Shown: piece after piece, positions 1 to 7,582 of the stretch | How the letters are laid out: each line of letters starts with the position of its first letter | Numbering within the stretch: position 1 is the first letter of the stretch | DNA from: a virus | Virus record (IMG/VR): IMGVR_UViG_3300021961_009334 | Location: 1 to 63,244 of that record | Direction: 5' to 3' (one strand) | Length of the DNA: 63,244 nt | Notes under the pieces: model-generated | What the model saw: only the letters and a program-made list of their open reading frames with translations | What the model was told of the DNA's origin: nothing | The model's database searches: none | Made by a program: the position numbers and the translations under genes

Positions 1-574
1 CCGAGTTCCATCCGCTCAGCACATCAGCATCTTCTATAATTGTGATAAATTTATCCAACATGTCTGCTTCGGATTCACACAGCATGGTGTTTTCAAATTC
101 CTGTTCAATGATTTCCGGATTGGGGAAATCCTTGGGTGGTATGGCTAAAGATATTAGTTGATCCAACCATTGCAGATACACTGTGATCGAAATGATCGGC
201 GCCCAAGCATCTGCGGGTTTGGCATACCCTTTGTTTGGGTCAAAGTCCACCTCGATGTCAAAAAATGCTACTTGGAGTTCCGGAGCATCTTTGTTGAGAT
301 AGTTTTCTTCTAGACAACGAAAGATTGGATTAACGTCAGATTCATACAATCGTTTGCCCGATTGCATGTGGATTTCTCGTTTGAATTCTTTACCTTGTTT
401 GGTAGCAATTCTAGTTACAGAGTTTCCGTAAATGGATTTAAATTTACCTTTAGGATCATCATAATAAAAAACATATCTAGCCGGATATTCAATGTATTTT
501 CTTTCTCCATTGACACGTTCAACTACTGAAATCTTATCAGTATCTCTATCAAAAAATGCATCTACATAACTCAT
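1..574 (-). CDS. 43: DNA polymerase (T4 gp43-like, family B), N-terminal part
   Basis: The reverse-strand frame starts at ATG 572-574 and runs off the left edge, giving about 191 residues. The N-terminus resembles T4 gp43, with a KFKSIYG segment followed by FFDIEVDF, which matches the exonuclease I motif with its catalytic Asp and Glu. A later DVLSGWN segment matches the Exo II region. This is the replicative polymerase with 3'-5' proofreading; the palm and thumb lie outside the window. Its ATG overlaps the TGA of the preceding membrane-protein gene (ATGA), so it is probably translationally coupled in an operon with the DsbA-like gene. Confidence 0.85.
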   Translation of the reverse strand, partial: MSYVDAFFDRDTDKISVVERVNGERKYIEYPARYVFYYDDPKGKFKSIYGNSVTRIATKQGKEFKREIHMQSGKRLYESDVNPIFRCLEENYLNKDAPELQVAFFDIEVDFDPNKGYAKPADAWAPIISITVYLQWLDQLISLAIPPKDFPNPEIIEQEFENTMLCESEADMLDKFITIIEDADVLSGWNS

Positions 575-795
575 ATTAAATGTGCTATAAAAAGTCCGCC
601 TATTCCTACTAATGATAGCACACTGTTGGTTACTATCAAAGCAGGTTCTTTCCACATAATACTAACAATTAACCAAATGATTCCACCAACTACTAACACA
701 ATTGGTCCTGCAGGATAAAAACCTAAGGAATTAATTGCTGTGCCTACGATAAGTGTTAGAGTGGCGGTCCATTTTAGTAATGTATCTAATTTCAT
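571..795 (-). CDS. small membrane protein next to the DNA polymerase
   Basis: A 74-residue protein made almost entirely of hydrophobic stretches, with about three predicted membrane segments and a short basic N-terminus (MKLDTLLKW). No enzymatic motif is visible and I do not recognise a named family. It lies between the DsbA-like gene and the polymerase with overlapping ends on both sides, so it should be expressed with replication genes. It could anchor replication at the membrane or act in superinfection control, but nothing in the sequence decides this. Confidence 0.65.
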   Translation of the reverse strand: MKLDTLLKWTATLTLIVGTAINSLGFYPAGPIVLVVGGIIWLIVSIMWKEPALIVTNSVLSLVGIGGLFIAHLI

Positions 796-1046
796 TATGC
801 CTTTTTAGCTATGGCTAAAATTTCTTCTAGTTCTTCTATGTCGTGTTTTTCTGATGCTAGTGATTCTTTAAATGCAACAGCAATTGCTTTCGATAACAGT
901 GCTGGTTTAATTTCTAATTCATCTGCCACTGCTTTTACTGTGTCTCTTAAGCCATCTGATAGGTCTTTAACTTCTTGTTTTACTTTGATGCCACTTTCAA
1001 TGACATGTCGTACTTTTGCTTGTTCGTCTGCGTTAAGTGTTTTCAT
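795..1046 (-). CDS. dsbA: DsbA-like double-stranded DNA-binding protein
   Basis: This is an 83-residue, highly charged, mostly alpha-helical protein. Its size, helical pattern and position upstream of gp43 resemble the T4/cyanophage DsbA family, dsDNA-binding proteins linked to late transcription. The start is supported by a strong AGGAG ribosome-binding site just upstream and a -10/-35 pair further upstream. It overlaps the next gene by one base. The family assignment rests on general resemblance rather than a diagnostic motif; an alternative is a generic phage helical DNA-binding protein. Confidence 0.5.
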   Translation of the reverse strand: MKTLNADEQAKVRHVIESGIKVKQEVKDLSDGLRDTVKAVADELEIKPALLSKAIAVAFKESLASEKHDIEELEEILAIAKKA

Positions 1047-1065
1047 AAGGATCTCCTTGATGTTT

Positions 1066-1094
1066 ATTATAAAACAAAATACTACTTTTGTCTA
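1066..1094 (-). promoter_or_regulatory. sigma70-like promoter for dsbA-membrane protein-gp43
   Basis: On the minus strand TAGACA (1089-1094) and TATAAT (1066-1071) are separated by 17 bases. Transcription should begin near 1059, leaving a short leader that carries the AGGAG site before the ATG at 1046. This is the conventional leadered arrangement, unlike the ATG-abutting promoters elsewhere in the window. Confidence 0.6.
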
Positions 1095-1234
1095 TTAGTT
1101 TTTTTTGAAGATTTTAAAGGAGTGAAATATCTTTTAGTTGGGTGATTTTTGTTTAATGCAAGTCCTCTAGAACCAGGAGATTGAGGACTATTGGTTTGTT
1201 TTGTTGTTGGTATAACTATTTCGGCAAGTTTCAT
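1082..1234 (-). CDS. small basic protein with capsid-targeting-like N-terminus
   Basis: A 50-residue basic protein starting MKLAEIV, rich in Lys, Arg, Pro and Ser. A longer reading frame exists upstream but overlaps the next gene; I chose the ATG at 1232-1234 because an AGTAAATA late-promoter-like box ends exactly five bases before it. The N-terminus resembles the M-K-L-x-E-I pattern shared by neighbouring head-type proteins, though no clear L/I-x-E cleavage site follows. Probable small internal virion protein. Confidence 0.55.
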   Translation of the reverse strand: MKLAEIVIPTTKQTNSPQSPGSRGLALNKNHPTKRYFTPLKSSKKTNRQK

Positions 1235-1239
1235 AACAG

Positions 1240-1247
1240 TATTTACT
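1240..1247 (-). promoter_or_regulatory. late-promoter-like box AGTAAATA
   Basis: Reads AGTAAATA on the minus strand, five bases before the ATG at 1234. The TAA stop codon of the preceding gene (1243-1245) lies inside it. Confidence 0.5.
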
Positions 1248-1851
1248 TTATCCAAGCACCCACTCTGCCGTGTGCTTCTGGACATTCGACATACTGATAA
1301 CCGGCTGGCGGTGTGGTGTCTTGCCCCTGCCACACAGGAATAAATTCTTCATTGTCGTAATCAAAATCTGGATTGCGTCTTAGATGAACTTCTATTAGTT
1401 TACCGCCTATATATTCACAGTTCATCCAACGATATTTCAATGTCAAAGGCCATAAAAGTTTTGGTATTTTAATCTGTTGTTTGACTTTAAGCCAACGATC
1501 CCAACGAGTAAAAGTGTTGTCAGGTTTAAATCCTTGAACGCTGAGTATCTGCCGGCCCCATTCATAGTCAACAGAGATGTGATCACCTTCGAATATTTCA
1601 CACCAAAACGATCCGGGTGGCAAATGATCAGTCCAGCCTTTCACAGTGAGTTGTTCAAACGAAGCACCCAATCCAAGTCCCACACCATTCACACACGGTC
1701 GCACAATGTATTTGCCGTCTTGTGGTACATCAACCCCAGCTGGTCCACAAATATATCCTAAACGTCTAGCTAGAATAAGTTTGTCAAATATCCAAATGTC
1801 TTGGGGGTCAGTGTTTAACCAAGCAATGTCTTCTTGAGAATCTAATTTCAC
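1243..1851 (-). CDS. conserved phage protein, possibly ATP-grasp-like
   Basis: A 202-residue protein starting from GTG (1849-1851), directly after the stop of the nitroreductase gene. Segments such as KYIVRPCVNGVGLG and KLIEVHLRRNPDF resemble the glycine-rich nucleotide-binding loop and the C-terminal metal-binding part of ATP-grasp enzymes, but the protein is short for that fold. I cannot name a substrate. It is Trp/Tyr-rich and cytosolic, with no signal peptide. The ATP-grasp suggestion is tentative; 'conserved hypothetical' is the safe call. Confidence 0.55.
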   Translation of the reverse strand: MKLDSQEDIAWLNTDPQDIWIFDKLILARRLGYICGPAGVDVPQDGKYIVRPCVNGVGLGLGASFEQLTVKGWTDHLPPGSFWCEIFEGDHISVDYEWGRQILSVQGFKPDNTFTRWDRWLKVKQQIKIPKLLWPLTLKYRWMNCEYIGGKLIEVHLRRNPDFDYDNEEFIPVWQGQDTTPPAGYQYVECPEAHGRVGAWIK

Positions 1852-2484
1852 TTATGAAATATAGTTTACAGTAATTTCTTCCTTTTTTCTAGTAGAAAAA
1901 ACAAGATCTTTATTAACAGCGTGTACTCTTCGATTTTGATTACGATCTTTGTAACCAACCCCCATAATTAATGAAGGTTTGTTTTCAAGTTTTAAGTATT
2001 GTTGAATAGCATCTGTATCAAAACATTGACAACAACCAGTCGAATAGTAAAGCATACTAGCTGTTAAATTTAAGTATCCGGCAGCTATACCAATAGATGT
2101 GTTGAGATCTCTGACATAACAGTCATAATCTTCATGATTAGTAACTTTTTGATGATACTGACTAGACATTTTAGAATAGTCAATTGCCTCAAACACAAAT
2201 ATAGCATTGGCTAAAACTTGACTGTTTGTAGTCATTTCAAATTTATTAGTTTTTATATTTTTTGCACTTGTTCCAGGAGATAATTCGTGAACTTTAGCAA
2301 TTACATCTTTATTAGTAATGACATGTAAATTATAAAATTTGTGATTTTGTTTGCTGGGGCAGTTTGTAGCTGCATAAACTAACAGTTCTAAATCTTCGCT
2401 GGGAATTTCTTTAGATAAGTCAAAGTTTCTTTGACAGTGTTGACTTCTTATCACTGCTTTTTTAATGTCTAATAGTTGTTCCAT
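1852..2484 (-). CDS. nitroreductase-family FMN flavoprotein
   Basis: A 210-residue protein of the NAD(P)H-dependent nitroreductase fold. Visible family signatures are the N-terminal RSQHCQRNFD segment (FMN phosphate-binding Arg/Ser region), NCPSKQNHKFYNLHVI (matching the usual SSxNxQPW segment), the helix GIAAGYLNLTASM with a following glycine, and LENKPSLIMGVGY near the end. Length fits the family. A strong SD (GGAGGT) precedes the ATG. The substrate is unknown; such enzymes reduce quinones or nitro compounds, or belong to cofactor pathways. It sits among head-type genes, so its role in infection is unclear. Confidence 0.75.
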   Translation of the reverse strand: MEQLLDIKKAVIRSQHCQRNFDLSKEIPSEDLELLVYAATNCPSKQNHKFYNLHVITNKDVIAKVHELSPGTSAKNIKTNKFEMTTNSQVLANAIFVFEAIDYSKMSSQYHQKVTNHEDYDCYVRDLNTSIGIAAGYLNLTASMLYYSTGCCQCFDTDAIQQYLKLENKPSLIMGVGYKDRNQNRRVHAVNKDLVFSTRKKEEITVNYIS

Positions 2485-2510
2485 TTGTCTACCTCCTATA
2501 ATTTTTTATA

Positions 2511-2921
2511 TTACCATTTTCTACAAGACCAATATCTTGCTTTAGTTCTTGGTCCTGGATTTGCACAATTATGTCTAGCTCTAAACGATCTACGTCTTGC
2601 AGGAATGTATTTTTTAATTTTCATATTAGGATCCCCAAAATTTACTTTTTTGATGTTGCCGGTTTTGGGGTCTTTTACATACACTTTAAATTTTTTAACA
2701 TCTCCACGCATAGGTTTTCCTAATGGAACTTTTCTTCCTCTGTATTCTGCTTCCAGTGTGGAAATTAGTTTACCTGCTACTTCATCTGTATACAATAATA
2801 TGTTATTATTGTGAACTTCAACTATAGGAGCATCTATAGCCAATGCATCACCAAATTCAAATGTAAAAATATCTCCTGATTTAGGCGTTTCTAACAGTTC
2901 ATTTAACTCGTACAGTTTCAT
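2511..2921 (-). CDS. virion/head protein with conserved Arg/Cys-rich C-terminal module
   Basis: A 136-residue protein. Its N-terminus MKLYELNELLE matches the T4 capsid-targeting pattern with an L-L-E site at residues 9-11. The C-terminal 45 residues (KKVNFGDPNMKIKK, then an RRSFRARHNC and ARYWSC segment) form a module I recognise from several T4-like marine phage proteins. The middle is beta-rich. An SD-like GAGAAG precedes the ATG. Probable internal or decorating head protein; biochemical role unknown. Confidence 0.7.
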   Translation of the reverse strand: MKLYELNELLETPKSGDIFTFEFGDALAIDAPIVEVHNNNILLYTDEVAGKLISTLEAEYRGRKVPLGKPMRGDVKKFKVYVKDPKTGNIKKVNFGDPNMKIKKYIPARRRSFRARHNCANPGPRTKARYWSCRKW

Positions 2922-3142
2922 AATTTCTTCTCAATGATATTTATAATGTCTTGAATCGTAACTATTTTTTCAACATCACTGTCTTCTATAGTAATATTCA
3001 ATTTATCTTCTAAATCCATAACAATTTCATAAGCAGATAGGCTATCGGCGCCTAGATCATCAATTAATTTTGCAGTAGGAACTAACTTTGACTCATCGTC
3101 TGTGAGCGTTTTTTTAAGGGTTTCTAATAGTGTAGATTGCAT
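2918..3142 (-). CDS. acpP: acyl carrier protein
   Basis: A 74-residue acidic four-helix protein. LGADSLSAYEIVMDLED contains the DSL motif whose Ser receives phosphopantetheine in all acyl carrier proteins, and the length is typical. I used the ATG at 3140-3142; a longer frame upstream is the shadow of the overlapping basic protein. The host phosphopantetheinyl transferase would have to activate it. A phage ACP could support lipid or lipoyl-type chemistry or modify host fatty-acid flux. It overlaps the downstream virion gene by four bases and sits oddly inside a head-protein cluster. Confidence 0.85.
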   Translation of the reverse strand: MQSTLLETLKKTLTDDESKLVPTAKLIDDLGADSLSAYEIVMDLEDKLNITIEDSDVEKIVTIQDIINIIEKKL

Positions 3143-3146
3143 CAGT

Positions 3147-3398
3147 TTATTTTGTTTTGACGTTTTTGGCAGGGCCTCGTCTGTTCTTGTTGGGATCTTC
3201 CCTGCGTTTGCGTGACGCCGCTGTGGCTCTGCCTTTTTTGCCCAGTGCATGTGCTTTGGATTGTGGTAGACATTTGGGTTTGCCTTCTTCAGATGATCCT
3301 CTGGCACAATCGCCACGGATCTTGCCGTCGGGGCCAAACCTAACCCATTTTTCCTTGAACCATTTTTTGAGATTTTCGTCTATTTCGTATAACTTCAT
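3147..3398 (-). CDS. DUF5872-like basic phage protein
   Basis: An 83-residue strongly basic protein. It begins MKLYEIDENL, matching the capsid-targeting pattern with an I-D-E site at residues 6-8. It then carries the conserved KWVRFGPDGKIRGDC and KPKCLPQSKAHALGKKGR segments typical of the DUF5872-type module found in phage virion proteins. Two Cys may bind metal. Overlaps the 400-residue gene by one base. Likely a DNA-associated internal head protein; function not established. Confidence 0.75.
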   Translation of the reverse strand: MKLYEIDENLKKWFKEKWVRFGPDGKIRGDCARGSSEEGKPKCLPQSKAHALGKKGRATAASRKRREDPNKNRRGPAKNVKTK

Positions 3399-4600
3399 TA
3401 CTTGCTGTTGCCCCAGTTAGAAGCGCCTACTTTGCGGCACTTAACAAGAGCACCAGAGGCATAAGCTGATGGCCATACTTTGTATCGTGATTTTACTTTG
3501 TGATAGCAGGCATCCTTTTCGCCTGCCGCTTCGTCGAATTCTTCTTCTGTTATTGCTACAGATTCTTTGACCTTTTCTTTTTTTTCATCTGATGAGTGTC
3601 CAAAATATTTGTGCACCAACCGGTCTAATTCTGTGTGAAATGAGTCGATAGTTTCATCAGACACATCTTCTTGTGTTTTGATTCTTTTTAGCATGGTCAT
3701 AGTTTTTTGAGTTTCTTGTGGGTCCATGCCTATCATTTGTTTGAAAGCTTGTGCAAGAGATCTAATTTGAGGTAGTGCAGTTACTGGTTGACCTAGTTTT
3801 AGTTTCATTACTGCCTGCATGAATTGAGTTTTGTCATCTACACCTGGAAATAAATTTACAATTTGTTGAACGCCTAAAGATCCTTTTATTTTTTGTGATT
3901 GCTCCACTCCATCTTCATACACAGAATTTAAAGTTCTGGTTTTGCCTTTGCCAAGGAAACCTGTGGCACCCATATTGGCTTTGAATTTGTCTTCTGGACT
4001 AGATCCACCAAAAGTAAAATTTCCATATTGTCTAAGCACTGCTTTGATTTCTTCCACGTTCATATTAAGCATACTTGACATGATAGGCAATACTTCTTCG
4101 TCATCTCTGTCATGCAACACTGCTGAAGTGTAGAAGGTGACCAGCATGTCATAAAATCCAGGTGATTTTTTTATTTTAGCCATTGCCACAGAATCTGAAC
4201 CCATAGGATTTACACTCTTAGAAAAATCGTCTTTACCGTCTTCTTCCACAGCATCCTTGTCCATTCTTCTGCGTTCTTTGTTGGCATCTTTTTTAATCTG
4301 TTTCTTAACCACATTCATTGCTCGCTTGGTCAAAACTTCTGGTTTGGCATCTCTTCCTTTTTGAGTAGGCACATCCTGTTCACCTATTAATTTTTGTATG
4401 ATTCGATTTTGAGCAATTTTTGGATTTTGTTCTGCTATTTTTATTAAAAAGTTTCGTGGTTGAACACCATTTGCTTTAGCCATTTCTCTGACCATTTTTT
4501 CGAAATCTAGTAATTTTTCTTTAGGACTAAGCGGTTTTGTTTCTTTAGTTTTTGTTTTTTCTTCTATAATTGAATTCAAAATATCTTGTAAAAGGGACAT
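3398..4600 (-). CDS. internal virion protein candidate with conserved Cys-rich tail
   Basis: A 400-residue charged, helical protein. The N-terminal MSLLQDILNSIIEE carries an I-I-E site and a helix like the other targeted proteins. The last 45 residues (KDACYHKVKSRY, then ASGALVKCRKVG) form a short Cys-containing module I recognise from other T4-like phage proteins and related to the modules in the neighbouring small genes. The middle shows no enzyme motif. An AATAAATA late promoter ends five bases before the ATG. Probable packaged or scaffold-associated protein. Confidence 0.65.
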   Translation of the reverse strand: MSLLQDILNSIIEEKTKTKETKPLSPKEKLLDFEKMVREMAKANGVQPRNFLIKIAEQNPKIAQNRIIQKLIGEQDVPTQKGRDAKPEVLTKRAMNVVKKQIKKDANKERRRMDKDAVEEDGKDDFSKSVNPMGSDSVAMAKIKKSPGFYDMLVTFYTSAVLHDRDDEEVLPIMSSMLNMNVEEIKAVLRQYGNFTFGGSSPEDKFKANMGATGFLGKGKTRTLNSVYEDGVEQSQKIKGSLGVQQIVNLFPGVDDKTQFMQAVMKLKLGQPVTALPQIRSLAQAFKQMIGMDPQETQKTMTMLKRIKTQEDVSDETIDSFHTELDRLVHKYFGHSSDEKKEKVKESVAITEEEFDEAAGEKDACYHKVKSRYKVWPSAYASGALVKCRKVGASNWGNSK

Positions 4601-4605
4601 GAATG

Positions 4606-4613
4606 TATTTATT
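4606..4613 (-). promoter_or_regulatory. late promoter AATAAATA
   Basis: AATAAATA on the minus strand, five bases before the ATG at 4600. The TAA stop of the upstream gene (4609-4611) is embedded in it. Confidence 0.6.
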
Positions 4614-4857
4614 TTCTTTTAATGACGTTGGCTCCAAACAAACTGGTATCCATATCTAAAGCATTGTCTGAGGGTTTTTGCTTTTTTGGTTTGGGTTGTG
4701 GCGGTGATTTTGTACCAGATCTGCCTGGTGAACCAATATAATATTTTTTACCCCTAGCAGATCCTGGTGAAAGATGTGGATTTACAACAGATGCAATATT
4801 ACCGGATGATGTAGCGCCTGCTGTTGCTTGTTCTTTAATGATATCACTGATCTTCAT
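4609..4857 (-). CDS. small virion-associated protein, capsid-targeting-like N-terminus
   Basis: An 82-residue protein starting MKISDIIKEQ, with an I-K-E site at residues 7-9, followed by an ATAGATSSGNIASVV stretch and a Pro/Lys-rich low-complexity region. The ATAG-T/S-GNIA segment is familiar from small T4-like phage proteins, but no function is known to me. An AATAAGTA box ends five bases before the ATG. Confidence 0.6.
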   Translation of the reverse strand: MKISDIIKEQATAGATSSGNIASVVNPHLSPGSARGKKYYIGSPGRSGTKSPPQPKPKKQKPSDNALDMDTSLFGANVIKRK

Positions 4858-4861
4858 ACAA

Positions 4862-5059
4862 CTACTTATTCCTGCCTGATTTCATGTTGGCACACCAGTG
4901 ATACATTTTAGATTTCTCACCTGATGACTTTTTTGCTTTTGTCCTTAAACTTGTAACAGAACCTTTGCAACTAGCGCCAGATCGTTTGACTCTACCTGGG
5001 CGTGATTTGCCTTTTACTTTGCCGTCAGCAAAATTCTCTAATATTTCTCTAATCAGCAT
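4862..5059 (-). CDS. small basic Cys-containing virion protein
   Basis: A 65-residue, very basic protein starting MLIREILEN (I-L-E site at 6-8). It contains KVKGKSRPGRVKRSGASC, a Lys/Ser-rich linker, and a MYHWCANMK segment, a module conserved in several T4-like phages. Two Cys and many Lys suggest nucleic-acid contact. AGTAAATA ends five bases before the ATG. Likely an internal head protein. Confidence 0.65.
   Translation of the reverse strand: MLIREILENFADGKVKGKSRPGRVKRSGASCKGSVTSLRTKAKKSSGEKSKMYHWCANMKSGRNK
4863..4870 (-). promoter_or_regulatory. late-promoter-like box AATAAGTA
   Basis: Variant of the ATAAATA core on the minus strand, five bases before the ATG at 4857. It overlaps the stop codon of the next upstream gene (4862-4864). 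Confidence 0.4.
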
Positions 5060-5064
5060 AAAAT

Positions 5065-5072
5065 TATTTACT
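5065..5072 (-). promoter_or_regulatory. late-promoter-like box AGTAAATA
   Basis: AGTAAATA on the minus strand, exactly five bases before the ATG at 5059. Confidence 0.5.
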
Positions 5073-5085
5073 TGAAATTATATTT

Positions 5086-5865
5086 CTACGGTATTGGTCT
5101 GCCTTCTTGGTGTAGTTGCCAAAGATCATCTGGTTGTTTTGCTGAGTACCATGCTTCTGACTTAGTGAATAAATGATATTCATTTTTGTCAAGCCATTGT
5201 TGTATTACTTGAGCAAATCTCCAATTGTTTTCTACATTCATATGACAAGGTCGATTGTCTTTATTTTTTCCATAACGATTATTCAAATAATTATTTGTTG
5301 GGGGGTAAAAGGTATCTAATTGACTAATTTTTCCTAACCACATATCATCCGAATCTAACTCTTTGTACAAACTATTAATATTCGTAGGGATGAATAATGC
5401 ATCTGTTCTAGATTGATTTATTGATGACAATAATAATCTATGAAATGTTAAATCTACATAATCGCATTGTAAGTTGGTAAAATATTTCATTAATGTTTCT
5501 TGCATTTCTAAATCATATTCTCCAGGAGTAATATTTTGAATACCAGTGCAAAAATCACTACCATCTTTTATACTAGGTTGTACAAAAGTTTTTTTTAAAC
5601 TAGCAGTATGTACACTTGGTTTATAATCTTTGTTCATAATGTTGCCAAACCACAATCTTCCTGGAGTGGTGACTATAAAAATCACACGATCATAATTTTC
5701 ATGTGTCAAATCGAATTGTGTTTTACTCCAGTGTAGATTACTACCGGGCGCACCATGTACAGTTACATCATACCCCCATTGTTTTAATCGTGCAGGCCAT
5801 CTAGTATGTCCTAGTTCTGGTTCACTACAACAAGTAAAACTATCTCCGTAAATTCCGATCTTCAT
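5086..5865 (-). CDS. SGNH/GDSL-type hydrolase-like protein 1
   Basis: A 259-residue protein whose N-terminus KIGIYGDSFTCC is the block I GDS signature (nucleophile Ser at residue 9). VHGAPGSN fits block II, and a strand ending IVTTPGRLW resembles the block III region. A canonical C-terminal DxxH is not obvious, so activity is uncertain. SGNH proteins deacylate or acylate lipids and carbohydrates. It lies directly downstream of radical SAM gene 1 with a second SGNH gene on the other side, suggesting that the three act together. Confidence 0.65.
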   Translation of the reverse strand: MKIGIYGDSFTCCSEPELGHTRWPARLKQWGYDVTVHGAPGSNLHWSKTQFDLTHENYDRVIFIVTTPGRLWFGNIMNKDYKPSVHTASLKKTFVQPSIKDGSDFCTGIQNITPGEYDLEMQETLMKYFTNLQCDYVDLTFHRLLLSSINQSRTDALFIPTNINSLYKELDSDDMWLGKISQLDTFYPPTNNYLNNRYGKNKDNRPCHMNVENNWRFAQVIQQWLDKNEYHLFTKSEAWYSAKQPDDLWQLHQEGRPIP

Positions 5866-5876
5866 TTTAAAAATAC

Positions 5877-6881
5877 TTATTGAAAATTATAATCACTGTT
5901 ATTACATTCTAAACAAGTTTTACTAGAAGTCCACATTGATGGAACATACTGCCGATAAAAATCATTTTCAAGGATTTTATCCAATGTAATTTTATTGATA
6001 TTATTAAAGTTTTTTCCAAATTTTGTTTGTAGGTAATAGTAATTCCATTCTTTGTTGTATAATTTTTCCTCAGATGTAAAACAACAAGGCCACACAAGAC
6101 CATTACTGTCTAGTTGCAACCATCTTTCTTCCATCCATGGACAACTTACTTTTATGTTTTGATCATAATCAGGAGTGGTGATTTGTTTAAAAGTTTCGTT
6201 GTATTTAATTTGATATTCGACAGCATCGATCTTGTCGGGTGCAGTGATTATTCGTTGTGGAAAATTTTTATACTGAACTGCTTCGATTGTTGGTTGATAA
6301 CTGTTATGCAGATAAAATCTAGCAAAACCTAATTTTCGAGATATTTCTTTTGCTGATTGAATTTGATGTTTATTGTGATCAAAAATTATCATTCTCCATT
6401 CAGCAATACCTCCTTCATCTATAAAACATTTTGCATGTTCTATCACAGTGTCATAGTTAATGTTTCTTCTATAAATTGAAAGAGTATCGTCAAGTCCATC
6501 TAAAGCGAATGCTATCATATGATGAGAGAATTTTTGTAAAAGTTGGCTTAATTGTCTCCAAAAATTATTTGATTGCATACCTCCGTTGGTCATTACTTTT
6601 ACATCTAATGTAGGTTTTATTTTCAACAAATGTTCAATCATGTTTAAAAATTCAGGATGCATACAACAGTCTCCAAAATTACCATTAAAATAAATGCTTT
6701 TGATGTGTTTAAGGTTATGATTAGACATAATGTTACACCAATCTTCATAAACAATATGATTGAGTTTCAAAGAAGGGTTTAATTTGCCACCGCGTAAATT
6801 TCTAGCACAACTAGGACAAAATGAATTACAATATGTGGTTGGTTCTATTTGAAGCTGATGAATGTTTTCAAAAGAATACAA
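5877..6881 (-). CDS. radical SAM protein with SPASM-like C-terminus (1)
   Basis: A 334-residue protein starting from TTG (6879-6881). C18, C22 and C25 form the CxxxCxxC cluster that binds the [4Fe-4S] used to cleave S-adenosylmethionine. The core continues as a partial TIM barrel (FALDGLDD, MIIFDHNKHQ). A C-terminal cysteine set (SCPW, WPCCF and KTCLEC) fits a SPASM/twitch auxiliary cluster domain. The substrate is unknown; related enzymes modify peptides or sugars. It sits between two SGNH genes, eleven bases from one and one base from the other. Confidence 0.85.
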   Translation of the reverse strand: MYSFENIHQLQIEPTTYCNSFCPSCARNLRGGKLNPSLKLNHIVYEDWCNIMSNHNLKHIKSIYFNGNFGDCCMHPEFLNMIEHLLKIKPTLDVKVMTNGGMQSNNFWRQLSQLLQKFSHHMIAFALDGLDDTLSIYRRNINYDTVIEHAKCFIDEGGIAEWRMIIFDHNKHQIQSAKEISRKLGFARFYLHNSYQPTIEAVQYKNFPQRIITAPDKIDAVEYQIKYNETFKQITTPDYDQNIKVSCPWMEERWLQLDSNGLVWPCCFTSEEKLYNKEWNYYYLQTKFGKNFNNINKITLDKILENDFYRQYVPSMWTSSKTCLECNNSDYNFQ

Positions 6882-6882
6882 A

Positions 6883-7572
6883 TTAACTTTCTATTTTGTG
6901 TTGTAAAGCAGGATAAAGATTGGTGATGAAATCTATCAATTGATTAGACCACGTAATATGGCCTTGCGAGTTAGGATGTCTGTCCTCTGTACTAACTCTA
7001 TACCCATTTTCGTTGACATAATCCAATTGACTGTAGGCAGGACTGTAAACATGAGTCCAGTCTATGGCATCATATAAAACTTTGTGATCTTGGTAACTAG
7101 GATTTATTTCAGAAGGTAATCCATGATACATCACATATCTAATATTATTGTGTTTGAAATAAGTTTGGAGATTTAACATGGTGTTCAGCATAAACAGTGA
7201 ATGGTCTTGATCCAAATCATAACCAGGAAGTTTTTTGATCCAGTCTGATTCCACTAATGTCTGCCATGTACGCCATGTAGTGGATTGTTTTGGATGTGGT
7301 TTCCAATTATCATTGGTGGGATAATCTCTTCGGAATGGAGAAGTCCATTCTATTAAAGCAAAAGTATTTTCTTTAAATTGAGGATAAGTTTCATAGAATA
7401 TTTTAGTGACCACATCGATTCTGTAATTGCCTCTGCCACCTCTACCAAAATGATGTAGTTTTAAACCAAAATAATCGCTGATCAATTGTCCGGGATATTC
7501 CTTGACATGTGCTTTGGAATTGGGAGAATTGAATGAACATCCATTTGAATATATCCCTGTAATCACTGCCAT
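6883..7572 (-). CDS. SGNH-type hydrolase-like protein 2
   Basis: A 229-residue protein from the ATG at 7570-7572; an in-frame longer start exists but crosses into the divergent gene. YSNGCSFNSP is a block I variant (G-C/D-S), FGRGGRGNYR fits block II with a conserved Gly-Asn, and DRHPNSQGH near the end fits the block V DxxH-type catalytic pair. This supports a real SGNH fold. Cytosolic, no signal peptide. It is adjacent to radical SAM gene 1 and divergent from the oxygenase-like gene with only 10 bases between starts. Confidence 0.65.
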   Translation of the reverse strand: MAVITGIYSNGCSFNSPNSKAHVKEYPGQLISDYFGLKLHHFGRGGRGNYRIDVVTKIFYETYPQFKENTFALIEWTSPFRRDYPTNDNWKPHPKQSTTWRTWQTLVESDWIKKLPGYDLDQDHSLFMLNTMLNLQTYFKHNNIRYVMYHGLPSEINPSYQDHKVLYDAIDWTHVYSPAYSQLDYVNENGYRVSTEDRHPNSQGHITWSNQLIDFITNLYPALQHKIES

Positions 7573-7582
7573 AATTATATGT

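Noticed and set aside
811-1098. Open frame on the plus strand opposite the DsbA-like gene, and many similar frames opposite fibre and virion genes
   Set aside because: They are antisense shadows with low-complexity composition, no ribosome-binding sites, and the opposite strand carries well-supported genes.
3143-3337. N-terminal extension of the acyl carrier protein frame
   Set aside because: The extra residues are the out-of-frame shadow of the basic DUF5872-like gene; the ATG at 3142 gives a standard 74-residue ACP.
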